From contig CAYTMQ010000008.1 in NCBI GenBank assembly GCA_964438995.1, positions 62,001-126,000 on the forward strand: a DNA stretch of 64,000 nucleotides, given 5' to 3'. A model generated the notes under the pieces. It had not been told where the DNA came from, did not search any database, and saw only the letters and a program-made list of their open reading frames with translations. This document shows, piece after piece, positions 34,619 to 43,317 of the stretch. The DNA is from JABMMZ01 sp964438995. GTDB taxonomy: Bacteria; Bacteroidota; Bacteroidia; NS11-12g; UBA955. The translations under genes were made by a program, and so were the position numbers. Positions within the stretch are counted from its first letter, which is position 1; every line of letters starts with the position of its first letter.

Positions 34619-34798
34619 TTAAATATTTTCGATTTTTATAAGGTGTTTAACTTTTCTGATTATGCCCTCGATCTGAGGAGTTAAATTCAACTCATTAGAG
34701 CTGTTCATTTTGGTCAGACCCAAAGCTTCCATGTTTTTTTCAACTCTGTCTGCTTGACCAATGGTACTACGAATTTTTGTAACTCTGATTCTTGACAT
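34619..34798 (-). CDS. rpmD: 50S ribosomal protein uL30
   Basis: A 59-residue protein identified by reading the gap between rpsE and rplO: it begins MSRIRVTKIRSTIGQADRV, continues NMEALGLTKMNSSNEL and ends with a Lys/Ile-rich helix. Length and the IRSTIG motif fit L30. It follows rpsE by four bases and runs into rplO. Confidence 0.95.
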   Translation of the reverse strand: MSRIRVTKIRSTIGQADRVEKNMEALGLTKMNSSNELNLTPQIEGIIRKVKHLIKIENI

Positions 34799-34802
34799 AA
34801 TA

Positions 34803-35321
34803 TTATCCGTTAAATACTTGCTTTAAGTTAATGTTTCTTGTTTTTGCGATGGTGTTAGGATCTCTTAGTTTAGACAAAGCATCTAAAGTTGCTTTAACCA
34901 CGTTGTGTGGGTTAGAAGAACCTTTAGATTTTGCTAATACGTCGTGAACACCAGCACTTTCTAAAACTGCACGCATAGCACCACCAGCGATAACACCAGT
35001 ACCATGTGAAGCAGGTTTAATGAATACGTTACCACCACCAAATTTACCAAGTTGTTCGTGTGGAACAGTTCCGTGAAGGATTGGCACTTTGATTAAGTTT
35101 TTCTTTGCGTCTTCGATGGCTTTTTGGATAGCATCGGTTACCTCACCAGCTTTTCCTAAACCATTACCAACGATACCATTACCATCACCTACAACAACGA
35201 TAGCTGTGAAGGTAAAAGTTCTACCACCTTTGGTAACTTTGGCCACACGATTAACTGCAACCACTTTTTCTTTCAGTTCCAATTCTGATTGTCTTACGCG
35301 TTTTATATTGCTATTTGACAT
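34803..35321 (-). CDS. rpsE: 30S ribosomal protein uS5
   Basis: A 172-residue protein. The N-terminal double-stranded-RNA-binding domain contains VNRVAKVTKGGRTFTFTA and GNGIVGNGLGKAGEV, and the C-terminal domain has PASHGTGVIAGGAMRAVLE. It takes part in decoding accuracy and mRNA unwinding at entry. Confidence 0.98.
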   Translation of the reverse strand: MSNSNIKRVRQSELELKEKVVAVNRVAKVTKGGRTFTFTAIVVVGDGNGIVGNGLGKAGEVTDAIQKAIEDAKKNLIKVPILHGTVPHEQLGKFGGGNVFIKPASHGTGVIAGGAMRAVLESAGVHDVLAKSKGSSNPHNVVKATLDALSKLRDPNTIAKTRNINLKQVFNG

Positions 35322-35339
35322 GTTATTATCTTCTTATGA

Positions 35340-35693
35340 TTAAAATTGTAAGCCTCCTTCTCTAGCACCATCAGCTAAACTTTTGATTCTACCGTGGTAA
35401 AGGAATCCGTTTCTGTCGAACACTACTTTTACGATACCAGCAGCAGTAGCTTTCTCAGCAATTCTCTTACCTACGATTGCAGCTTTAGCGGTATTAGTTT
35501 CTTTCAGACCAGTGATATCTTTTTCAAGGCTTGAAGAAGCACAGATAGTTTTGTTGTTCACGTCTACGATCTGAGCATAGATCTCCGAATTGCTGCGGAA
35601 AACTACCAATCTTGGACGGTCAGCACTCACTTGGATGCTACCTGCAACCCTTGATTTTATTTTCAATCTTCTCTTTGCTTTTGTATTGCTCAT
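35340..35693 (-). CDS. rplR: 50S ribosomal protein uL18
   Basis: A 117-residue 5S rRNA-binding protein with a basic N-terminus (KAKRRLKIKSRVAGS), RPRLVVFRSNSEIYAQIVD and the C-terminal FDRNGFLYHGRIKSLADGAREGGL. It follows rplF by 13 bases. Confidence 0.98.
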   Translation of the reverse strand: MSNTKAKRRLKIKSRVAGSIQVSADRPRLVVFRSNSEIYAQIVDVNNKTICASSSLEKDITGLKETNTAKAAIVGKRIAEKATAAGIVKVVFDRNGFLYHGRIKSLADGAREGGLQF

Positions 35694-35706
35694 TGTCTTA
35701 TCTTAA

Positions 35707-36264
35707 TTATTTTTTAGATGCAGACTTACCTGCTTTTCTTCTTAATTGTTCACCAGTAAACTTGATACCTTTTCCTTTGTATGGCTCAGGCTTACGGAAT
35801 GATCTGATTTTAGCAGCAACCTGACCCAATAATTGTTTATCAGCACTTTCCATGATGATAGCAGGGTTTTGACCTTTTTCAGTTACTGTTGTTAACTTGA
35901 TTTCTTTTGGCACTTCCAACATGATTCTGTGAGAGTATCCAACTGACAAATCAAGGATTTGACCTTGGTTAGTAGCTTTGTAACCCACACCTACAAGTTC
36001 TTGTTTGGTAGAGTGTCCGTCTTTTACACCTTTAACGTTGTTGTTTAAAAGTGAACGGTACAAACCATGAAGTGCTTTATTTTGTTTTTCGTCGTTAGGA
36101 CGCTCGATTGTTAAAACGCCGTTATCAACTACAACTTTAAAACCTTCTTTCAAAGGTTGGAATAATTCACCTTTTGGTCCTTTAACCGAAACGATATTGT
36201 CTGCAGAAACTTTGATTTCTACACCTGCAGGGATGCTGATTGGAGCTTTACCTATTCTTGACAT
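35707..36264 (-). CDS. rplF: 50S ribosomal protein uL6
   Basis: A 185-residue two-domain protein near the factor-binding site. It begins MSRIGKAPISIPAGVEIKV, has KQELVGVGYKATNQG in the linker and the C-terminal IRSFRKPEPYKGKGIKFTGE. It lies 21 bp after rpsH. Confidence 0.98.
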   Translation of the reverse strand: MSRIGKAPISIPAGVEIKVSADNIVSVKGPKGELFQPLKEGFKVVVDNGVLTIERPNDEKQNKALHGLYRSLLNNNVKGVKDGHSTKQELVGVGYKATNQGQILDLSVGYSHRIMLEVPKEIKLTTVTEKGQNPAIIMESADKQLLGQVAAKIRSFRKPEPYKGKGIKFTGEQLRRKAGKSASKK

Positions 36265-36285
36265 TTTCTTATTCTTTTAAATCTA

Positions 36286-36684
36286 TTATGATACGTAGCA
36301 CAATACTTCACCGCCTACGTTAAGTGTTCTAGCCTCTTTATCAGAGATTACACCTTTTGATGTGGAAAGGATAGCGATACCCAAACCGTTGATTACTCTT
36401 GGCAAATTATCTGCCGGAGCATATTTTCTTAAACCAGGTTTAGAAATTCTTTTTAATTCTCTGATAGCCGGTTGTCTGGTCATGTTATCGTATTTCAACG
36501 CAACTTTGATGACACCTTGTTTGTTATCGGTTTCTTCGAATTTGTAATTTAGGATATATCCTTTTTCAAACAACACTTTAGTCATTGCTTTCTTAATATT
36601 GCTTGCAGGGATTTCCACGATTCTATGCTTTGCTTGCAAAGCATTTCTCAATCTGGTTAAGTAGTCTGCTATTGGATCAGTCAT
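36286..36684 (-). CDS. rpsH: 30S ribosomal protein uS8
   Basis: A 132-residue 16S rRNA-binding protein with TDPIADYLTRLRNA at the start and GLGIAILSTSKGVISDKEAR and GGEVLCYVS at the end. In many bacteria it represses its own operon by binding mRNA; I did not find the target fold here. Confidence 0.98.
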   Translation of the reverse strand: MTDPIADYLTRLRNALQAKHRIVEIPASNIKKAMTKVLFEKGYILNYKFEETDNKQGVIKVALKYDNMTRQPAIRELKRISKPGLRKYAPADNLPRVINGLGIAILSTSKGVISDKEARTLNVGGEVLCYVS

Positions 36685-36701
36685 TTTATTCTAATTTTAT
36701 A

Positions 36702-36971
36702 TTACCAACTTGATTTTGTTACTCCTGGGATTTTACCAGCTGAAGCCAATTCTCTGAACTGGTTTCTGCATAATCCAAATACTCTGATGTAACCTCTTGG
36801 TTTACCAGTAAGTTTGCATCTGTTACGTAGACGAACTTTTGAAGAACTTCTTGGAAGTTTTTGAAGACCGATGAAATCACCTGCTTCTTTTAATTGGGCA
36901 CGCTTTTCTGCGAATTTCGCTACCAAACGCTCCTTCTTAAGTTCTCTTGCTTTTATTGCTTCTCTTGCCAT
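36702..36971 (-). CDS. rpsN: 30S ribosomal protein uS14 (zinc-free form)
   Basis: An 89-residue protein of the long, cysteine-poor type: MAREAIKARELKKERLVAKF at the start, then RNRCKLTGKPRGYIRVFGLCRNQFRELA split over the conserved core. The C-x2-C pairs of the zinc type are missing. It belongs to the 30S head. Confidence 0.97.
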   Translation of the reverse strand: MAREAIKARELKKERLVAKFAEKRAQLKEAGDFIGLQKLPRSSSKVRLRNRCKLTGKPRGYIRVFGLCRNQFRELASAGKIPGVTKSSW

Positions 36972-36980
36972 GTTATTCTT

Positions 36981-37529
36981 TTATTTTTTAAATGGTAAAC
37001 CAAATGCTCTTAACATCTCTAAACACTCTTCATCAGTTTTTGCAGTTGTTACAAAAGTGATGTCCATACCCGAAATTCTGTTGGTTTTATCGATATCAAT
37101 TTCTGGGAAAATGATTTGCTCGGTAATACCCATTGTGAAGTTACCTCTACCGTCGAAACCTTTCACTTCCAAACCTTGGAAGTCTCTTACCCTTGGTAAA
37201 GCGATTGCGATCAAACGCTCCAAGAATTCGAACATTGTGTTTTGACGTAAAGTCACTCTTGCACCGATTGGCATCTTAGATCTCAATTTGAAGTTTGAAA
37301 TGTCTTTCTTAGATGTGGTAGCTTGAGCTTTTTGACCGCTGATTCTTGTCATTTCATCAACAGCTGCGTCAATTAACTTCTTATCATTAACGGCAACACC
37401 AACACCTTGATTCAAACAAATCTTGGTTAGTTTCGGCATTTCCATTACGTTGGTATAGCCGAACTTCTGTTGCATATGTGGCACAACCACTTCGTTATAT
37501 TTCCTTTTTAAATTTGGTGTATACGACAT
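36981..37529 (-). CDS. rplE: 50S ribosomal protein uL5
   Basis: A 182-residue 5S rRNA-binding protein of the central protuberance. Motifs include NVMEMPKLTKICLNQGVGVA, QKAQATTSKKDISNFKLR and the DKTNRISGMDITFVTTAKTD end. It follows rplX by 11 bases. Confidence 0.98.
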   Translation of the reverse strand: MSYTPNLKRKYNEVVVPHMQQKFGYTNVMEMPKLTKICLNQGVGVAVNDKKLIDAAVDEMTRISGQKAQATTSKKDISNFKLRSKMPIGARVTLRQNTMFEFLERLIAIALPRVRDFQGLEVKGFDGRGNFTMGITEQIIFPEIDIDKTNRISGMDITFVTTAKTDEECLEMLRAFGLPFKK

Positions 37530-37540
37530 GTAATTTCTTT

Positions 37541-37888
37541 TTATTTGATAAATTCTCCGGTTTTAACAGATACTCTCTGTAATTTACCATTGTCATTTAA
37601 TTTTCTTCCAACTCTTGTTGGTTTTCCGTTCTCTACTAACATTAAGTTAGAGATATGGATTGGAGCTTCTTTCTTAATGATACCTCCGTTAGGGTGGGTA
37701 GCATTTGGCTTAGTGTGACGAGAAATGATGTTTAACCCTTCCACTAAAGCTCTGTAAGTTTTTGTGTAAACACGTAAAACTTTACCTGTATTTTGATTGT
37801 CTACAATCTTACCAGCGATTTGCATCACGGTGTCACCCTTTTTGATGTGAATCTTTGCGGTTTGATGTGAATTATTATTTGTCTTCAT
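37541..37888 (-). CDS. rplX: 50S ribosomal protein uL24
   Basis: A 115-residue assembly-initiator protein. A KOW motif occupies about 15-45 (HIKKGDTVMQIAGKIVDNQNTGKVL) and HTKPNATHPNGGIIKKEAPIHISN follows. The start MKTNNNSHQTAKIHI lies 14 bases after rplN. Confidence 0.97.
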   Translation of the reverse strand: MKTNNNSHQTAKIHIKKGDTVMQIAGKIVDNQNTGKVLRVYTKTYRALVEGLNIISRHTKPNATHPNGGIIKKEAPIHISNLMLVENGKPTRVGRKLNDNGKLQRVSVKTGEFIK

Positions 37889-37902
37889 TCTCTTGTATAC
37901 GC

Positions 37903-38271
37903 TTATAATACTTCCGGAGCTAATGATATAATTTTCATGAATTGTTTTTCACGCAATTCTCTTGCTACTGGGCCGAAGATACGAGTACCTCTTGGCTCAT
38001 CTGAGTTGTTAAGTAAAACACAAGAATTCTCATCGAATCTGATGTATGAACCATCAGGTCTTTTGATTTCTTTTTTTACTCTTACAATTACCGCTTTTGA
38101 AACGGAACCTGCTTTTACACCTCCTGAAGGAAGGGCGGTTTTTACAGCAACAACGATTTTGTCTCCTACTGAGGCATAACGTCTGCCTGTACCACCAAGT
38201 ACTCTGATGCAAAGAACTTCTTTTGCACCGCTGTTATCAGCTACTTTTAAACGACTTTCTGTTTGTATCAT
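37903..38271 (-). CDS. rplN: 50S ribosomal protein uL14
   Basis: A 122-residue protein with MIQTESRLKVADNSGAKEV at the start and RGTRIFGPVARELREKQFMK near the end, both diagnostic. Its ATG shares a base with the rpsQ stop (TAATG). Confidence 0.98.
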   Translation of the reverse strand: MIQTESRLKVADNSGAKEVLCIRVLGGTGRRYASVGDKIVVAVKTALPSGGVKAGSVSKAVIVRVKKEIKRPDGSYIRFDENSCVLLNNSDEPRGTRIFGPVARELREKQFMKIISLAPEVL

Positions 38272-38531
38272 TATTTTGCCCTTTCTACTATTTCAACAAG
38301 TCTCCAGCATTTCAATTTGCTCAATGGTCTTGTCTCCATGATTTTTACAATGTCATTAACGTTACACTCATTCTTTTCATCATGAGCATAGAACTTTTTG
38401 GTCTTTTTGAAATATTTACCATACTTCGGGTGCTTTACTTTAGTTTCTAAAGCAACCACGATGGATTTATTCATACCATTACTGGTAACGCGACCAATAA
38501 TCTCTTTTCTTGAATTTCTGGTTTGTTCCAT
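38271..38531 (-). CDS. rpsQ: 30S ribosomal protein uS17
   Basis: An 86-residue OB-fold rRNA-binding protein with RNSRKEIIGRVTSNGMNKS, KHPKYGKYFKKTKKFYAHDE and the C-terminal TRPLSKLKCWRLVEIVERA. It is six bases downstream of rpmC. Confidence 0.98.
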   Translation of the reverse strand: MEQTRNSRKEIIGRVTSNGMNKSIVVALETKVKHPKYGKYFKKTKKFYAHDEKNECNVNDIVKIMETRPLSKLKCWRLVEIVERAK

Positions 38532-38537
38532 TTTGTA

Positions 38538-38759
38538 TTATTCCCCTTTTTCAGCGGCTTTAATTTCGTTATCCATTCTACGAGAGTTGATTTCAGTTAA
38601 CATTCTGGCAATCTCTTTTCTCGCTTCTTTTAATTTGTGCGGTTGCTCGATTCTAGCAACAGCATTGTTAAACTTCATTTTTGTAAGTCTAACTTTTTCT
38701 TCTTTATATCTCTCTACTAATTCTTTAGTAGGTAGATCTTTATATTCCCTGTGCTTCAT
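38538..38759 (-). CDS. rpmC: 50S ribosomal protein uL29
   Basis: A 73-residue helical hairpin at the exit tunnel: YKDLPTKELVERYKEEKVRL and HKLKEARKEIARMLTEINSR are the two helices. Its start overlaps the rplP stop by one base. Confidence 0.97.
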   Translation of the reverse strand: MKHREYKDLPTKELVERYKEEKVRLTKMKFNNAVARIEQPHKLKEARKEIARMLTEINSRRMDNEIKAAEKGE

Positions 38760-39181
38760 TATTCTTCTGTATAATCAGGTTTTACTATGAATTTTGTTGA
38801 AACTGGAAGTTTCTGTGCTGCTAGGTACATACCTCTCTCTGCTACTGCTTGAGGAACACCTGTTACTTCGAACATAATGGTACCTGGCTTTACGATGGCT
38901 ACCCAATATTCAGGAGCACCCTTACCTTTACCCATACGCACTTCAGCTGGTTTTTTGGTGATTGGTTTATCAGGGAAAATTCTGATCCACACCTGACCTT
39001 CTCTTTTCATGAATCTAGTTAAAGCTACCCTTGCTGCTTCTATTTGTCTAGCAGTAATCCAAGATTGCTCCATACTTTTCAAACCGAAGGTTCCAAAACT
39101 CAAACGGTGACCTCTGGTGGCAAGTCCTTTAATTTTGCCTTTATGCTGTTTTCTGAATTTGGTTCTTTTTGGACTTAACAT
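38759..39181 (-). CDS. rplP: 50S ribosomal protein uL16
   Basis: A 140-residue protein near the A and P tRNA sites with MLSPKRTKFRKQHKGKIKG at the start and the motifs FGLKSMEQSWITARQIEAAR and PAEVRMGKGKGAPEYWVA. It lies 39 bp after rpsC, the widest spacer in this stretch, without any terminator. Confidence 0.98.
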   Translation of the reverse strand: MLSPKRTKFRKQHKGKIKGLATRGHRLSFGTFGLKSMEQSWITARQIEAARVALTRFMKREGQVWIRIFPDKPITKKPAEVRMGKGKGAPEYWVAIVKPGTIMFEVTGVPQAVAERGMYLAAQKLPVSTKFIVKPDYTEE

Positions 39182-39220
39182 GTCTACTTCCTGTTTTTAT
39201 TTTTAATTATTTGTCCTCTC

Positions 39221-39970
39221 TTAGTTATTGTTTCTTTTTCCTCTTCCACCGTCTCTTCTTCCGCCTCTTCTGTTATCGTTACGAGGAGCTTCTTCTCTTT
39301 TCGGACCTCTATCTGAACCTGCGTTCAATGATAAATCACGACGTTTACCGTAAATCTCACCTCTGCAAATCCATACTTTTACTCCGATTTTACCATATAC
39401 TGTCAATGCTTCACCTAATGCGTAATCAATATCTGAACGCAAAGTGTGCAATGGAGTTCTTCCTTCTTTATATTTCTCAGCACGTGCAATCTCTGCGCCG
39501 TTTAAACGACCAGATACACTTACTTTGATACCGTCTGCTCCCATTCTCATCGTGTTACCTAAAGCTTGTTTTACCGCTCTTTTGTAACTAACACGACCTT
39601 CGATTTGTTGGCAGATGGTTTCAGCAACAAGCTTAGCATCTAACTCAGGTCTTTTGATTTCGAAAATATTGATTTGAACATCTTTCTTAGTGATTTTCTT
39701 CAACTCTTCTTTGATCTTGTCAACCTCAGCACCACCTTTACCGATTACGATACCAGGTTTAGCAGTGTGAATGGTGATGATGATCCTTTTAATCGTTCTT
39801 TCGATAACGATTTTAGACATGCCTCCTCTTGGAATACGCACGAATAAATATTTACGGATCTTTTCATCTTCGGCTAACTTATCGGCGAAATTCTTTCCAC
39901 CGTACCAGTTGCTTTCCCAACCTCTGATGATGCCTAATCTAAGCGCTATTGGATTTATTTTTTGTCCCAT
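39221..39970 (-). CDS. rpsC: 30S ribosomal protein uS3
   Basis: A 249-residue protein at the mRNA entry. It begins MGQKINPIALRLGIIRGW, carries the KH domain (TAKPGIVIGKGGAEVDKIKE) and the C-terminal domain with GVKVWICRGEIYGKRR. The last 30 residues are a disordered Arg/Gly/Asn-rich tail. It follows rplV by three bases. Confidence 0.98.
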   Translation of the reverse strand: MGQKINPIALRLGIIRGWESNWYGGKNFADKLAEDEKIRKYLFVRIPRGGMSKIVIERTIKRIIITIHTAKPGIVIGKGGAEVDKIKEELKKITKKDVQINIFEIKRPELDAKLVAETICQQIEGRVSYKRAVKQALGNTMRMGADGIKVSVSGRLNGAEIARAEKYKEGRTPLHTLRSDIDYALGEALTVYGKIGVKVWICRGEIYGKRRDLSLNAGSDRGPKREEAPRNDNRRGGRRDGGRGKRNNN

Positions 39971-39973
39971 TAA

Positions 39974-40345
39974 TTATGCTTCTGCTATTTGGTTTTTGCT
40001 TGTTAAACTGTCAACTTTAATTGTAACGTGACTGAAACGCTTACGGATTCTGTACGCACGACCTTGTGGAGCTGTTCTCATTCTTTTAGCAACAACTGCA
40101 CCGTCTACGAACACAGCTGATACATAAATCTTGCTGTCTTCTACTTTACTGTCCTGGTTTTTGTTCTGCCAGTTGCTGATGGCTGATTTCAAAAGCTTCT
40201 CAACGTATACTGCATAATATCTTCTTTGAGAAAATTGCAATATGTTCAATGCTTTATCTACTTGTTGACCTCTAATTTGATCAACTACCAATCTCATCTT
40301 ACGTGGAGACAATGGACAATTTTTTAATACTGCTACTGATTCCAT
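39974..40345 (-). CDS. rplV: 50S ribosomal protein uL22
   Basis: A 123-residue tunnel protein. LKNCPLSPRKMRLVVDQIRG opens it, and the long hairpin that lines the exit tunnel includes RMRTAPQGRAYRIRKRFSH, the region where macrolide-resistance changes arise in other bacteria. It follows rpsS by two bases. Confidence 0.98.
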   Translation of the reverse strand: MESVAVLKNCPLSPRKMRLVVDQIRGQQVDKALNILQFSQRRYYAVYVEKLLKSAISNWQNKNQDSKVEDSKIYVSAVFVDGAVVAKRMRTAPQGRAYRIRKRFSHVTIKVDSLTSKNQIAEA

Positions 40346-40347
40346 AA

Positions 40348-40614
40348 TTATTTATTGTTACCTCCGTGTCCTTTGAATGTTCTTGTTGGAGCAAACTCAC
40401 CTAATTTATGACCTACCATGTTTTCGGTAACATAAACCGGAATGAATTTGTTACCATTGTGCACAGCAAAAGTGTGACCAACGAACTCTGGTGCTATCAT
40501 GGATTTTCTGCTCCATGTTTTGATAACTGCTTTCTTCTTTGATTCGTTCATTTTGGCAACTTTTTCGTCAAGTTTCCAATCAATGAAGGGACCTTTTTTA
40601 AGTGACCTTGCCAT
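40348..40614 (-). CDS. rpsS: 30S ribosomal protein uS19
   Basis: An 88-residue head protein: MARSLKKGPFIDWKLDEKV, IKTWSRKSMIAPEFVGHTFAV and LGEFAPTRTFKGHGG. Its ATG shares one base with the rplB stop (TAATG). Confidence 0.98.
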   Translation of the reverse strand: MARSLKKGPFIDWKLDEKVAKMNESKKKAVIKTWSRKSMIAPEFVGHTFAVHNGNKFIPVYVTENMVGHKLGEFAPTRTFKGHGGNNK

Positions 40615-41450
40615 TATTTATTTCTTTTACCTTTTCTACGTTCTATGATATATTTACTTGTACTCTTTTTGGTATTACGAGTCTTCTGACCTTGTGCATA
40701 GATACCAGTACGTGATTTTGGCTGACCACCTTTTGATCTACCTTCACCACCACCCTGAGGGTGATCTACTGGGTTCATTGCTGCTGGACGTGTTCTAGGA
40801 CGTCTGCCTAACCATCTGCTTCTACCTGCTTTACCGTAGTTCTCTAAACTGTGGTCAGGGTTTGATACAGAACCGATTGTTGCTGAGCAAGTGCTCAAAA
40901 TCATTCTTGTCTCGCCGCTTGGCAATTTAACAACTACATATTTTCCGTCTCTCGCTGTCAATTGAGCGTAAGAACCTGCACTTCTGCAAACCTTACCGCC
41001 TTGACCTGGAGCCATTTCAATATTGTGGATGATAGAACCCAATGGAATTTCTGATAATGGAAGAGTATTTCCTAAATCAGGTACTACACCGCTGCCAGAT
41101 AATAACTTCTGACCAACTTTTAGGCCATGAGGGCAAAGAATGTATCTTTTTTCACCATCAACGTATTCTACTAATGCGATGAATGCAGAACGATTTGGAT
41201 CGTACTCTACAGTTTTTACCTCAGCTGCAATACCGTGCTTATCGCGTTTAAAATCGATGATACGGTATTTCTTTTTGTGACCACCACCAATGTAGCGCAT
41301 GGTCATCTTACCTTGGTTATTTCTTCCTCCGGATTTAGATATAGATACAGTTAAACTCTTTTCAGGTTTTGACGCTGTAAGTTCTGCAAACGTGTTTGCA
41401 ATTCTGAATCTTGTTCCCGGTGTTGTCGGTCTAAGTCTTTTAACTGGCAT
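40614..41450 (-). CDS. rplB: 50S ribosomal protein uL2
   Basis: A 278-residue primary rRNA-binding protein needed for peptidyl-transferase activity. MPVKRLRPTTPGTRFR opens it and the C-terminal NPVDHPQGGGEGRSKGGQP contains the conserved histidine near the active centre. It follows rplW by five bases. Confidence 0.98.
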   Translation of the reverse strand: MPVKRLRPTTPGTRFRIANTFAELTASKPEKSLTVSISKSGGRNNQGKMTMRYIGGGHKKKYRIIDFKRDKHGIAAEVKTVEYDPNRSAFIALVEYVDGEKRYILCPHGLKVGQKLLSGSGVVPDLGNTLPLSEIPLGSIIHNIEMAPGQGGKVCRSAGSYAQLTARDGKYVVVKLPSGETRMILSTCSATIGSVSNPDHSLENYGKAGRSRWLGRRPRTRPAAMNPVDHPQGGGEGRSKGGQPKSRTGIYAQGQKTRNTKKSTSKYIIERRKGKRNK

Positions 41451-41455
41451 TTTCT

Positions 41456-41743
41456 TTAAATATTTTCATAAAAGTCAATTTCTTGACCTTCTTTCAACTT
41501 ACAAATTGCTTTTTTATAAATGTTGGTTCTACCTGTGATTTGACCAGTACGTCTGTTTCTTTTGCGTTTTGGCGTTGAAACTATTGTATTGATCCAATCA
41601 ACTTCTACATTGTAGACTTTCTCAATCTCTGCTTTTATCTCGTCCTTGCTGGCAGTTCTCAAACATACGAAACCGTATTGTTTTCTTTTGTCTGTCAACA
41701 TGGTCATTTTTTCTGTTATCAGCGGCTTTACTAATACTGACAT
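41456..41743 (-). CDS. rplW: 50S ribosomal protein uL23
   Basis: A 95-residue exit-tunnel protein that docks trigger factor and SRP. It has VLVKPLITEKMTMLTDKRKQ, FVCLRTASKDEIKAEIEKVY and the motif KRNRRTGQITGRTNIYKKAI. It follows rplD by four bases. Confidence 0.97.
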   Translation of the reverse strand: MSVLVKPLITEKMTMLTDKRKQYGFVCLRTASKDEIKAEIEKVYNVEVDWINTIVSTPKRKRNRRTGQITGRTNIYKKAICKLKEGQEIDFYENI

Positions 41744-41747
41744 AATC

Positions 41748-42374
41748 TTAATTCAATGTGTTTTTAATTACTTCAATTGAGTCGTTCGTTAATACCAATG
41801 TTTTTGCTTTCAAAATTTGGTAAGTGTTGATATCTGACGCTGGCATTGTATGTGCCTTGTTGATATTTCTACCGCTTAAGTAAACATTGCTATTGATTTC
41901 AGGTGTTACTACCAACACTCTTTGATCGTTTATTTTAAGGTTGTTTAAAACGCTTAAAAATGATTTTGCACTTGGCTTGTCAAAGGTCAAACTGTCTAAT
42001 ACAATGATGTTGTTGTTAGCAGCTTTGTATGACAAAGCAGAGATCCTAGCCAAACGCTTAAGTTTCTTGTTTAATTTGAAACTGTAATCTTTTGGACGTG
42101 GACCATGGATTCTACCTCCACCAACGAACACACCCGACTTGATACTACCAGCACGAGCGCCACCTGTACCTTTTTGACGTTTGATCTTTTTAGTACTGTA
42201 GTGAACTTCTGATTTGTCTTTTGTCTTATGTGTACCTTGTCTTTGATGAGCTAAATACTGTTTTACATCTAAGTAAATAGCATGATCATTTGGAGTAGCA
42301 CCGAATATGTCACTTGGTAATTTTACAGTTTTACCTGTCTCAGAACCATTGCTTGAATATACTTTCAGTTCCAT
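41748..42374 (-). CDS. rplD: 50S ribosomal protein uL4
   Basis: A 208-residue protein with a tunnel loop: AHQRQGTHKTKDKSEV, KKIKRQKGTGGARAGSIKS and GGGRIHGPRPKDYSFKLNKK are the diagnostic segments. It follows rplC by three bases. In Enterobacteria L4 represses the S10 operon; no matching leader is present here because the operon is fused to str. Confidence 0.98.
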   Translation of the reverse strand: MELKVYSSNGSETGKTVKLPSDIFGATPNDHAIYLDVKQYLAHQRQGTHKTKDKSEVHYSTKKIKRQKGTGGARAGSIKSGVFVGGGRIHGPRPKDYSFKLNKKLKRLARISALSYKAANNNIIVLDSLTFDKPSAKSFLSVLNNLKINDQRVLVVTPEINSNVYLSGRNINKAHTMPASDINTYQILKAKTLVLTNDSIEVIKNTLN

Positions 42375-42377
42375 TTC

Positions 42378-42995
42378 TTATTTTTCTATTACTACTATTG
42401 AACCATTGTGACCAGTGATAGAACCTTTAATAACTAATAAGTTCTGTTCTGGAATCACTTTCAAAATCTGTGAGTTGATGTTCTTTACTCTTTTTCCACC
42501 CATTCTACCAGCCATTCTCAAGCCTTTGAATACTTTTGATGGATAAGATGAAGAACCTACTGAACCCGGAGCTCTTTGTCTGTCGTGCTGACCGTGGGTT
42601 GAAGGACCAACGCCGTTAAAATTATGTCTTTTAACAACACCTTGGAAACCTTTACCTTTAGATGTTCCAATCACGTCTACGAAGTCGCCTTCAGAGAAAA
42701 TTGTTACGTCTACTTTATCACCTACGTTACCAGCTACAGAGTCAACTCTGAACTCGTGAGATACTTTCATGGCTTGAGTACCGGCTTTTTTGAAGTGGCC
42801 TCTAGCTGCAGCATTCGAATGCTTTTCTTTCAACTCGATAGCTGAAATTTGCAATGCATTGTAACCCTCTTTTTCAGATGTTTTGATCTGAGAAATTACG
42901 TTAGGCTCAGCTTGCACCAAAGTACAACCTACCTTTGCACCGTTAGCATCGATGATGCTGGTCATTCCTATTTTTTTTCCGATTAATCCTACCAT
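42378..42995 (-). CDS. rplC: 50S ribosomal protein uL3
   Basis: A 205-residue protein that reaches the peptidyl-transferase centre: MVGLIGKKIGMTSIIDANG, DVIGTSKGKGFQGVVKRHNF and THGQHDRQRAPGSVGSSSYP are present. It follows rpsJ by five bases. Confidence 0.98.
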   Translation of the reverse strand: MVGLIGKKIGMTSIIDANGAKVGCTLVQAEPNVISQIKTSEKEGYNALQISAIELKEKHSNAAARGHFKKAGTQAMKVSHEFRVDSVAGNVGDKVDVTIFSEGDFVDVIGTSKGKGFQGVVKRHNFNGVGPSTHGQHDRQRAPGSVGSSSYPSKVFKGLRMAGRMGGKRVKNINSQILKVIPEQNLLVIKGSITGHNGSIVVIEK

Positions 42996-43000
42996 GTCTG

Positions 43001-43309
43001 TTATACTTTAATTTCAACATCAACTCCACTTGGAAGCTCTAATTTCATTAAGGCTTCTACTGTTTTTGCAGTAGAGCTGTGAATATCCAAAAGACGTTTG
43101 TATGAGCACAATTGGAATTGTTCTCTAGCCTTTTTGTTTACGTGTGGTGATCTCAATACAGTGAAGATTTTCTTGTTGGTAGGTAGTGGAATTGGACCAC
43201 TTACTACTGCACCTGTTGCTTTAACAGATTTTACAATCTTCTCTGCTGATTTATCAATCAGATTGTGATCGTGTGAACGCAATTTAATTCTTATCTTTTG
43301 TGTTACCAT
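43001..43309 (-). CDS. rpsJ: 30S ribosomal protein uS10 / NusE
   Basis: A 102-residue protein that also takes part in antitermination as NusE. It begins KIRIKLRSHDHNLIDKSAEK, has SGPIPLPTNKKIFTVLRSPH and ends KLELPSGVDVEIKV. Only eight bases separate it from fusA, and no S10-type leader or separate promoter is visible. Confidence 0.98.
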   Translation of the reverse strand: MVTQKIRIKLRSHDHNLIDKSAEKIVKSVKATGAVVSGPIPLPTNKKIFTVLRSPHVNKKAREQFQLCSYKRLLDIHSSTAKTVEALMKLELPSGVDVEIKV

Positions 43310-43317
43310 TACTGTAA